Assembly: GCF_018320785.1 (NCBI RefSeq)
Contig: NC_054879.1
Span: 48,341,698 to 48,405,697, forward strand
Direction: 5' to 3'
From: Cheilinus undulatus
Taxonomy: Eukaryota; Chordata; Actinopteri; Labriformes; Labridae
DNA length: 64,000 nt
Both the position numbers and the translations under genes were made by a program. The notes beneath the pieces are model-generated. The model saw only the letters and a program-made list of their open reading frames with translations. It searched no databases and had not been told where the DNA came from. This document shows, one piece after another, positions 46,801 to 58,800 of the stretch (position 1 is its first letter; the number at the start of each line of letters is the position of its first letter).

Positions 46801-49800
46801 GGAGGTTATGTGATCTGAAGGGTTTGTTAGTTTGTTTGTTAGCAACATAACTCAAAAAGTTGTGGATGGATTTTGATGAAATCTTCAGGAAATGTCAGAG
46901 ATGGCTTCAGGAAGAACTGGTTAGATTTTGGGAGTGATCCAGATCACCGTCTGGATCCAGGAATTTTTTAAAGGATTCTTCACTTTTGGGAGATAGGGCT
47001 AATGGCGGAGGTCTATGCTCTCCGAGTGCTTTTCTAGTTTTTTTAATGTTTTTTTAAAGATTTATTTTTGGGCAAATTTTTGCCTTTATTTGATAGATGA
47101 GGACAGTGGATAGCGTTGGAAACAGGGATGAGAGCAGGGGAGAGACACGCGGTTAAGGGCCTTAAGCCAGTTACACACCGCCGCGCCTGAAAACCGCCTC
47201 CCTGCCGGAGTAGTCCCCCGAAATGCCGAGCGTTTTTTAAAGCGGCTGCCGCCGCCATGGTACAAAGCAGCAGTGATGTAGAGGTGCTTTAGCTAACATC
47301 ACAGCAGAGCCCACCCACAAGTCCATCACAACCCCCCCCCCCCCAAAAAATAAGTAGAGTACCTCACAATCGCTGTATATTAACATGTATGATGTACTAT
47401 AAAACGAAGGGAAAAATACGGTTCTGTCATCAAAATAATTCTAGAAAATATGTTTCAAAGGTTGGTTCCACAGATTTTCTTCTGGTTGTCTTTGTATGAT
47501 GGTAGAGCCATGTTTTGGAGTTCAGGATATTCTGACACCAACATCATGAGCTCCTCCACTGTTTGCTTTGACCCGTGAAGCCTGCTATTTCCGGGTTCTC
47601 TCCTTCCTTTGATGTGATTGGCTGCTTCCAGGCGGCTGCTGCCAGAAAGTTCAACACACTGAACTCCGAGCGGCAGGGCAAAATCTGTGCGCATTCACGT
47701 GAGCGGCAACCGCTTCTGGGTCCTACTGCTGCGGTTAAAACCGCTTCCTGTCTGCTGCCCTTCCCTCATTAAAATGACTGGAGGTGGTGAGTTGCCGCGC
47801 GGCGGTGTGTAACCAGCTTTGGGCTGGATTCTAACCCCGGCCCTCCGCATACATGGGGCGCGCCTTTGACCACTAGAGCACCTGCGCCCCACAACTATTT
47901 TTTTTGGTTGTACTCAGACCTGATAGTCTGGGGGATTGGTTTACGTGGTTTGGTTTGCTTCCTCATTGCTCTTGGTCAAACGAGCAAAACCTCGAGGATA
48001 ACATCATGTGGTTAAAGGTTTGTGGCGCTATCGTCCCAAATAAACAGCTGTAAGAAGAAAAGAAGATGTGGAAGAACTGGAACTCTATCTCCTTCTGCTG
48101 TTTGTTTTAAACAATGAACCTTTAAATTTCAGCTGTCTCAGGATTTCTGCCTTGGTGTCATAATGAACAACGAGTGCGGCAGTGAGCCGTCTAGCATTAA
48201 TCAGCAGTCTACTTCCAAACGAATCACCCCAGGGTTTGTTTAGAAGCCAGCAGAGACCCACATTTTTAAGCAGCCAGAGTTTACTTGTTTAGTCTGCATA
48301 AGAGTTAGATGAGCTTTCACACCACCAGACAAACGGAGCTATCCTGGGACATGAACCAGGGTTAGTTTAAAGCAGACCAAACATCTCTGGTGTCAAAGCG
48401 ACCTGAGACATCCAACAACAGGATAAAGGAGCTGGGTATTTCTGCTACCTGTCCACATGTGCTACTGGGTAAATGTTAGGGTCAGTGTTAGACTCTGCTG
48501 GCAGCAGGAAACCCTCAGAGCACTGGCCATAACTGGTTAGATGACCACTGGTGCTCTAAGAGAACTCTGTATTAACCATAGCACAACAGCAATTTAAAAG
48601 ATTTCCAGTCCATGCACACATTTAGCTAAAATACTCACATATATCCTGTTATTGTAACCATGTAAAGCAGATGGATTTCCTTGTTTCTCACTGGTGAATC
48701 CATCTTCAAAGCTCCCGTCTGAACGGTTTGGGCCCGGTTGGAAAGTGACAGGACCAATCAGTGACGAGGGGCGGTACTTTCAGGCGCGGTGGAGTCATGA
48801 CATAAGCAAACAGCAACAAGAGGCCGGTGTAATTATGGAGGAAGAGATTAGCGTGGATGCTGCTAAAGTGCCAGTTTTATCAGAACTTGACGACGTTTCT
48901 TTGTAAAAAAAAAAGAAAAACAAAGAACAGCCGTGAGTTGTTGTCTTTTCAAAAACCACAAAAGTCGTGTACTGACATGTCTATAGTCGCCATGGTTACC
49001 GTTATGCAGTGTTTACTCCTCGGTCGCGGCTACATCACGTGTTTTGTTGCTCTGATTGGCCCGTAAAGATGTGACAGACAGAACGTTCATCCAATCACCC
49101 TCTGAGTTTTTTTCAAAGGCTCTGCCCTTTCCCAAACGCTGTCTATGAGAGGTTTACTAGATGGATGTGTGAAACACATCCATCTGGCGTGCCAGGTTAC
49201 TTTTATCGTGTATCATCTCATTAAACCACATATTTGACCATGTTGTTATTTCTCTGTCTGATCCCTTTGGCTCTGTCTGACAGGTTGTCAGCAGCTAAAC
49301 TGTTTCAAGGAGAAGAAATCCTGAACTTTCCATTAGCTGCTGGACAAAGAGGGGCTCCTGGAGCTCTGCTGGGGTTTCTGGAAAACATAACGGGTATGTG
49401 GTCTTTATTCATAGTTGGTATGTATGACAGTCAGTGCAACAGTCACATCCTCCATGTTTATTCATCAAGTTTTGCTCCTTTATTTATGAAAAGACGAGAT
49501 CATCTACAGCTACACACAAACATTTGATGATACTTTGTTGCTCAGAGGGAAAATTAATATGTGTGATAATATCTTCTAAAGCGGTTTTCATGGGCTTTTT
49601 GAAAAAACATCTCATCATTTTGTTGAGACGAGCTCTGTCTGTTCATCATCAGAATAGAGAAATATGAGGTATAACTCTGTTTATTAAACAGTGTGTTGTT
49701 GTGTTAAAGGTTTGCATCAAGGAGGAAGACACCATAACGCCTCTTTTATCACCTTCAACACGACTCTTCTGGAAGATAATGTGAGTATTGTTGAAAAGGA

Positions 49801-52800
49801 ACCAAACTGCAGAGCATAAAGAAGAGTCTGTTATTTATCTCATTAATACAGAAAGCTTGAATGGCCTCTTATACAGAGGTCATTGTGAACTACATCCTGT
49901 TCCCAGTCAAAAAGGCTCCTATAACTCACAATTTATTTAAATGATGGTTCTCTGTTTTCACAGCCAGTAAAGATTCCTGTTATAGTTTTATATCTACTGA
50001 AGCCCCTCAATACTCAAGCCTCCCATCAAAAAACTAAACCACTGAAGTTAAAACTGCTCTGAAGTAACATTACAGCAGATGAGAGGAAGACGGTTTCACC
50101 AGCAGTTACAGTCTAAATCCAGAATTCAGTCCATGTAGATCTCAGAGTTTTCACATGTTTACAGCAACCGGATTCAGTCATTTCTAGGGTGTTCAGACAA
50201 AAACTTCGGATTTGACTTTACAGGGTCTTAAAGAGTTTTTACCGCTTGGTTGTTAGTTTAGTTTAGTTTTTATTAGTTTTAGTCCTTTTTGAGTGAACAT
50301 CATGCATTTTTTAAACCATACTCAAACAGGCTACACCTCACCTTTTACTTTATTTTTTCAAAGATGAATGAATATAATGTAAATGTAAATGTACTGTATT
50401 TATATAGCTCTTTACAACACCCCACAGGTGACCAAAGTGCTTCACAAAAAATCAAACACCGGACAACACAAATCCATAAAGATAAAAAACTAACACTATT
50501 TAGGATAGTAAAGGATAGAACACTCACCTCACTGCTAGGTATTAAAAGCCATCCTGAATTAAAACGTCTTAAGTTTTTGATTGAAGAGGCTCATGTCAGA
50601 GATAACATACAGTGCTTAACAAATGTATTAGCCCACCTGTCATATCTGTCTCAGAGACCATCCAGCATCATGAAGTGCTTTAATGCGGACTCTTTCATTT
50701 TCAGTCAGCTCTCCACGTTTTACCATTTTGAACAGGAATGAGGGATTTCAAACTGAATTCACCTTTTTATACCCACTAGAGTGAGCCGGCTCACTGGGCT
50801 TCTCTGAGAAGTCAGAAATGAATCAAGCATAACATTCAACCACTAAAACTCATTTTCCTGTTCAGAAATGCAAGTAAATAACTGTAATTTGACAATTTAA
50901 TCAGAAATATTCATGTGCTTTACTATTTTTTTCAGTTTTTTGTAAATCAGTAAATGTGAAAATTCATGGGTAACAATAATAATTATATTTTAGCATTAAA
51001 AATATAATTTGGGTTAAAGAGCTTCTACATATTGGTGTATTAACCATTGCAGAAATATAGAAAATGATTTTGTAATTACCAATGCTGTTAATTTAGGGCA
51101 GCTGTGGCAGAAACCTGACTGTGGTTAGGGTTAGGGTGGGCTAATACATTTGTTAAGCACTGTTCATATCGGGGGAGATTATTCCAGAGCCTAGGAGCAG
51201 CGACTGAAAAGGCTGGTCACCCCAGTGTTTCTATTTAGACCTGGGCACTTCCATTAAAAGTTGGTTGGATGAGCTCAAAGCCCTGCCGTGTTCCCGAACA
51301 GTTAAAATCTCAGATAAATAGGACAGAGCAATGTGAGCAATGTAACTGTTACCATCTTGCACATTTCTTATGTCAAATTTTTAATCTTATGCATTGCGGT
51401 CACTGTGCTGCTCAGTACTGTTGTGCCTTACCTTGTGTTTATTTAATTTTTGCATATATTCTCTTTCTTTCTTAAAATGAATCTTAGTTTATCTTTAGAT
51501 TCAAGTTGTTTATTTATTGCTTATTTTATTGCTTTGTTTACTGGCTGTTACCGGGACCTCAGTGACCAATTTTGTTCTTTTTGCATGTAAATGTAGACTG
51601 GAATGACAATAAAACTCCTTTGAATTTTTAAATCTTTGATGATGCTTGAATAAACCTCCAGACATAAAACTACCGCTGTGGGAAGTCTTAATCAGGCCGT
51701 TTTTTCTCTCCAGACTCTGGTGTCGGTGCCAGTCAGCCCTGGTTGTGTCAAAGACTTAAACTAAGGACATTTTGTCTCTAGTTTTATTTTAGTTTAGTTT
51801 TGTAAGCGCATTCTACAGTTTTTCGGTAGAGCTTAGTTTTTATTTAGTTTCAGTTAACTGAAATTATTTTAAAATTTTAGTTGTTTAGTTAGTTTTAGTG
51901 AACTGTTGTAACTTAGGTGCCAGTCTTTGTAATACTATTATTTGGTAATTTTGAATAAAGGACATTGCTTTTTTTAATGTAATAACCTGAATTGATGTAA
52001 ATCACAGGAAACCTTACATGCGATGCTGGAGTCTGTGAACATGCTGAAGCAAGCCATCTGCCCAATGATGCTCCCAAAGATCAACAACAACCAGACCACC
52101 AGACCGCTGTCGTTCGCTGTGGTCACTTTCTGCACGACCAACGAAACCATGCTCGAAGTCTCGCTCAACACGCTCAACCAGGTGTGTTATTCCTGCATAC
52201 TCAGCTTGTTTCTGTCTGGACAGAGTGATGATGGCAGCTTTGATTGTGTGTTAAAGTAAATGACAGCTGTTTATAAAAGCTGAGTTTTTATGTCTGTGGT
52301 CATCAGGTCCTCATCGAGATGATGCTGACTAGACCAGACGAGTTAGCTACCCTTGCTGGGATGGCCGTTGTGGTGTTCGATCAGCTCCAGAATCAGACGT
52401 CGCTGTGGGAAAGCCTTCTGGCGATTCCTCAGCTCTTCCATTCTGGTTCTGTTGATGAAGTTCTGGACAACGCTGAGAACCTTCTCACCAATTTGCAGAG
52501 GTAACATAGACATGTCAATGATGGAGCAATGCAAGTGAATTAAAGGCATTTATTAAGAAAAAATAACCTAGAATATCTGAATTATTCAGGCATTATGTGT
52601 ATTTATCTACAGACTTGTTTCATACTCGTGCGTAATATTATTTGGTCTTGTCGCCCTGATTGGCCTGTCATGGATGTGACAGACAGAATGTCCTCCAATC
52701 ACCCTCTGAGAATGTTTTTTAAAAAAGTTCTGCCTTTCTCAGACACTTCCTATGGGATCGTCCCGAAATGAGTGTAAATACATCCAGTCAGTAGATACAT

Positions 52801-55800
52801 GAAACAGTCCATGTGGAGTGTCAGGTTATGAAAAATACATACAGGTTTTAGAGATTAACATCAAGGACTGATGTATTAACCATTTTCTAAACCCACAAAC
52901 ACATAAAAACCTTTAACATAGATTTATCAAACATTCTCAGGAAACTGCACTTTTAATACTTTTAATATTTAATGTTTGTGGTCACATCAGTCTGAGCTTC
53001 CTTAACTATAACACTCATACATGCTGTTACTGGTCTCTGCCTGGCACCACTCACTCTTCTGCTTTTATATGGACAGATTACAACTTAAAGAACATATCAC
53101 AGATGTTTGAAGTCCATCTACCAGTCACATTTTAGTGCTGTCTCTTCCTGTCTAATGAAAATTAACTTAAGATTTATTAGAATAAACATCTATTTTCAGC
53201 TTGCCTTTGGTGATGGGAAACTGTCATGGCAGCATTAGTTGTTGTTTTTCTCATGAATGTAGTTAGAAACTGCTCCTGTGCTGTTTCTAACCCACAGTGT
53301 CTGAGTAGTAGAAGGTGAAAATGTTAGTATTGATGTTATTTTTCCTCTGTGTTTTTTTTTCCTAGCACCCTGACAGCCATCCAGAGCAAATTCCCAGAAA
53401 CAGAGGCTCCACTGTCAGCCATCAGTCCGATATTTGCTATCAGCCTCTCTGTGATCGACTACGCTCAGGACTGGCCTGGCAGAGGTGACTCTCCTCTGTC
53501 TGCTTTATTATCCATACATCAGCCTGAAGACTGAACTATCCTGAGGGTGTTTAAACATTTTTAATAGAAATGTCTGTTAGTAAAACTGTTCAGTATGCCA
53601 GTATGGTACAGAATCATTATGTAATATTTAATTCAAGATTACATCTTGCTAATTTTAAGGAACCCACATCAGGATTCACCTTTGGTATAGAAATGCCAGA
53701 GATTAGTCGTCAGTCAAGTTTAGCATCAGAAGGGTGTAACGCCTAACCATGTGATTTGATTCTGCACAGGTGTGTCTATTCCCCTGGGAGAGCTCGTCAA
53801 GGTGGAGGAGGACTTTCTCAGTGAGATGGTGCAGAAGGTTCTGTATGGAGTCCACATACCACTGGATAAGGTATCTGCTGACATGTAACCTTCTATAGTG
53901 CATTAAGGAAATTAAACAGCAGAGCATGCATTTATATACTTAATGACAGGGGATTGCACAGCAGTTTAACGAAACCACAGCCTTTCTCTCCTAATAGATA
54001 TTACAGTGATTTCATGGTGAACATAAATGTTAGGCAGTAGTGCTGTTAGAAACAGTGTTGTCAGTCAAATCCACCTATAAGGTGAGATATAGGGGAGAGC
54101 TTTCTGGAACCCACAGAGCAGTGTTACTCAACCCTGCTCAACCAAAGAGCCAAGTTATTGAAAAATACCTTTGAAAGAGCCACAATCCAAGCGGTGAAAA
54201 GTGGCAAAAAACGGATTGAAGTAGCAATAAAAATAAGTTAAAGGTGGCAAAATGGTCAAAAAGCAGCAAAAATGGATGGAAAGGAGCGAAAATGGGGAGA
54301 TTAAGTTGAAAAAGGTCAGAAAGTAGCAAAAATGGGTGAGAAGTGACAAAAAATGAGTTATAGGTGGCAAGAAATGGTACAAAAGTGGCAAAAAGGTGGC
54401 AAAAAAATGACTGAAAAGTGACAAATGGGCAAAAAGCAGTCAAGAGTGGGAAAGATGGAAAAAACATGGGGAAAAGGGGCAAAAATGGGCTGAGAGTGGC
54501 AAAAATAAGTGGCAAAAAAATAGGAAACTAGTGGAATTTAATGGCAAAAGGTAGCTTAAATGGCCAAAAAAAATTTATTATATTACATTTATTTATTATA
54601 TATAAATGGTTAATATTAGCAATAATGGGTCCACAGAAAAACAATAGGCTGACAGTGGCAAAAATGGGTTAAAATTGATGAAAAGAAGTTCAACTGTGGC
54701 AAATGTTGGTGCGAAGTGGCAAAAATGGGTTAAGTTGAGCTAAATTGATGAAAAGTGGCAAATGTTGGTGGGAAAAGTAGTTAAAAAGTGGCACAAATGT
54801 CACAAATCCAACATCAGAACCCAATAAGAGCTTGACAAGATGTAAAGAATCAAAAACCACAAGCATGACAGGATCACTGAAATAAGGAGAACCGAAGCTG
54901 AACCCCGAACTTCAGCATTAATTCAGATTTACATCTGTCACTGATGAACCCGGCTGATGAGAGCCTTCAGGCTTTACAGACTTGAGATCAGGTCCATAGA
55001 AATGTCTACAGTTGGCTGTTTCTTTAAACTATGGGTCTCTGTTGAGTCCAAATATCTCTAATGAAGCAGATAATGTCCAGTAAAAGTAATTTTTTTTCCT
55101 TCTGCATCGACACATTTGTTTTGGCAGCCACAGAAACGTTTCACCACCAGGTATCCTGAACCCGTGTTTTCTAGGTCAGGTAAACCAGTTGTTCAGCTTT
55201 CGCTGCCATGAGGAATTTTAATTTCTGATGTCAGCCCAGGTCGATTGCTTGAAATGAAGTTGATGAACTTTAGCGTCTACCTTTAGGACAGAGCCGTCTA
55301 AATAAACGCAGAAATGAGAACGACTGTAAACCAAGACTGAAGCTGGCTGCAAAGCCCAGGACTCCCATCAACACCCATATTAATATTCTAATTTTACAGC
55401 AAAAACTAAATTGGTCTGACTAGATGTCTTCATCGGTACATACTGTATGGGTGATTTTTTTTAACTCTGGCTGGTGATGTCATCAGCCCACAGTAGGGAA
55501 TGGCCCCGCCCCTCTAATGCTCCAATCTAAAACCACAGAGCAGTTCATCTCAGTCCAGTCTGTTGTTAGCTGATGTCTCTGCCTTTATTAAAGTTAACAG
55601 TCAGTTAAATGCTGTTTTCTTCTTCATTGTGAGGTAAATTTACCAAATCTATCAGCCACAGTGGTCTATGGATCACTGAAAGCATCAGAGCAGAGATTGG
55701 AGACAGAAAACAGACTTTGGCTGGACTTGGCGTCCGAAATCACTCCCTGTTCACTCTATAGTGCACTCTGTAGTGAATACTCCATTTTGCAGTGGTGTCT

Positions 55801-58800
55801 GAATTCTGAGTGAGCATTTTCATTCACTATATAGTGCACTTATTCTATCCCACAATGCATTGTGAGAAGTAGTGAACAACGACAGGAGCACAGGAACATA
55901 GATACAAACTTTTTAAAATGCTTTTTTGTTTGTTGGTTTTACCAAATCTGTAAGAAAATATTCAAGAGTCAACACAGAGTGATGGGCGTGGCTTCTAATT
56001 TTATAAACTCAGGGATGTTTTATCTGACTGAAATTTGATTTTAGGTTCATAACACAGTGAGCTGTCATACAACAAACCTAAACACAGATTTATTTTCACT
56101 TTACAGGGTCTTTAAGGTAAAACAGCACAGCAGCTCTGCCACTAGATGAGGTTATCTTGTCAAACTTCTTTAGCTAAATATAAAAGGCCGATTTGAAACT
56201 GGTATCTCAAATTGCCGTTGTCGGCTCAAAACCTCATATCTCCAAAATAACCACGACTCAGGAGAGATTAGAAAAAGCTGTGTTTTTCCAGTGTTTAACC
56301 TCATATCACAGTCGCCATCTTTTTGACCGACAGATGTAAATGGTGACTGATGGTGCTGATTTATGAGAACAATCAAAATCATGAAAAATGGAGATACACG
56401 GTTTTGGCCCGACACCAGTGAGGAATAAAGAAAGGAGTTTTGGGAAATATACTTTCTGCCTTTTATGCCCAGGCTAAAGATGAGAATGATAAAACATAGT
56501 CATATTAGCTTTTACAAGTAGTCTGTTAGCCTGGCCTGTTAGCATGGCCTGTTAGCATAGCCTGTTAGCATAGCCTGTTAGCATAGCCTTGCTGTAAGAG
56601 CTGAAAGCACAGGAAAAAGCTAGAACCTTTGTAAATAACAATAACAGCATCTGGTTTTTTAAATTCATAAAGAAGTTTATGACTCTGTAAAGCATGCTAA
56701 CAACGGAGCTTTCACCGTCATGTTAAATCTGTTTGCTGTTTTTCTTCTTCTGTGTTCAGATATGTTATCTGCAGTGCCTCTAATGATTTGTTACTTTGCC
56801 TTGATATCTGACTCTTCCTTTCTTTAACTCTTTGACTGCCTGGTAAATACTATTCTGAAATAAAGTGTAAAAGTCAGACTCCTGTTTCATCACTGTTCTC
56901 CCTCTCTCCTAAAGGTCATTGCCCTGACCCTGGACCCAGACACGCTGAATAGGTACGTGTGCAACAACAGCAATAACCCTTTGTGGCTAACAGCGGCGTG
57001 CAGCACTGGCACCGTACGGATGCTTTTTGACTGGGTTGACTCTGACAAGGCAGCTAAACAGGTAAGGTCTGAAAGATACTGAAGAAAAACCCAGAGATGA
57101 GTCACTTCTCTAAATGAGTAGGCAGCATTTTTCCTCTCTCCATTTCTTTTGTGACCTGCCTCTTCTTTACTGTATGTCTCATTTGATGCTTTTCCATGTT
57201 CTTCTGTTCCTAATTTGCATTCTTGAATGCCACCTTCACAAACAGTCAGCATCAGAGTGTACCAGATGATTAGTCCAGGAGAGAAAGCTGTTGGCCATAG
57301 CAATGAGAAAGCACCTCTTCTGGGCTGCACCTGGGGAGCAGAAGCATTTCTAATTAGATCTGCCATTACGATAGATGTGTGCTGATGACATAACATCCAT
57401 CATTAGGAAGTGCACTCACTCAAAGAGTCAGCCAGAGATCAATTAGTGATTTCATACTCACATTGATCTGCATGTGTTGAATTATAACAGCCTGCAAATG
57501 CTCTCATCCTTAATGACACACAGCGTAGTGCTACTTATTTTACATTTAGCCCGTCTTTGCTTCTGCTCTTATATCTCCACCCACAGGTTAGAGCATCTTT
57601 ACTAACTACTAACTGCACACAATTTTTAAAAGATGTAGAAAATACTAGTATACTGTATATTCATGCACCCTGACTAGTACCCAAACAGGCATTTTCTGCA
57701 GATTTTGGTGATTTTATCTTATTTCTTGCAGCACCAGTTTGAACTTAACCTGTTGGAAATAGTTATTTAAAAGAGGAGAATTAAAATTGTTTAGAGATGG
57801 ACAATAAGAAACAGCAACAGAGCAGAAGATTTCCGAATTTTATCCATGACTATTAAGCTGAAATACCTAAATGATTTTGCACACTCACCCACACGTGAAC
57901 ACCTTCATTCCCAGAGTCTTCTGGCCTGGAGTAAGCATGTCGCTCCACGTGACTTGTCCTTTGCCAAATGGTTGCTGAACACTCTGATGGGAGAGTTTTC
58001 CCCAGGAGTACCAGAAGGCCCCCACACCCCCAGGACCCGGCGTAGCGTAGAGACGCAACCTCAGAATATTGACGAGGAGCTGTGAGTACAGTAATCAGGG
58101 TTCTTGTATTGGCAAATAGCTGCAGAGGATAATTCATGAATTACTTAGAAATAATGTGTGACGAGAGCTTAAAATGTGGGAGCAGCTTTTATAAAGCTTG
58201 TTTTAGAGGCTGTTTCATATTTATGTCAGTCATAAGCCAAAAATCCTAAAAGATTAAAGTCTTTCCATAATCTTTGAGAACTCTTCTGAGGAGATTTAAG
58301 GTCATAAATAGACTGATAGTATTTTTGCTTTTTTGAGGTCTATAAATTAAACAAAGTCATCAGCAGCCAGGTCCATTATCTCTTTATTATTATTATTTAT
58401 CTACACTGCTGGGTCAGTCACAGACAATACGATAAAAGCTTGCAGTCTTATTTTGACATTTCCATTGAAAAGATTCTGGATGAGTGAAATATTTGCAAGG
58501 AGATTAAATTATATAGTAGATATAAATGCAAAAATGAAAACCAATTTTACGTGGCTATTAGGGCTGAACGATTTTGGGAAATTTTCTCCTATATTATGAT
58601 TTTAATTTGATATATGATTATTCCTTAACTTTAGTTTATTTCTAAACAAAGGCTGAACAATTATTTAAAAATGTCTAATTCTAATGATTTTGACTCATAT
58701 TGCAAATTGGATATGAATTGTTGCATTATAGGGTTTTTGTCATTCTCATATTTAATAAGAAAAAAGTACAAAAATGGGATGTTTAGGATTTTTTTTAGGG

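Noticed and set aside
47043-47258. An Ala-rich 71-codon minus-strand ORF
   Set aside because: It crosses the MITE-SINE junction and reflects the GC-rich transposon end.
56890-57396. A 168-codon minus-strand ORF
   Set aside because: It overlaps the abca12 exon at 56915-57061 on the opposite strand and shows no recognisable motif.
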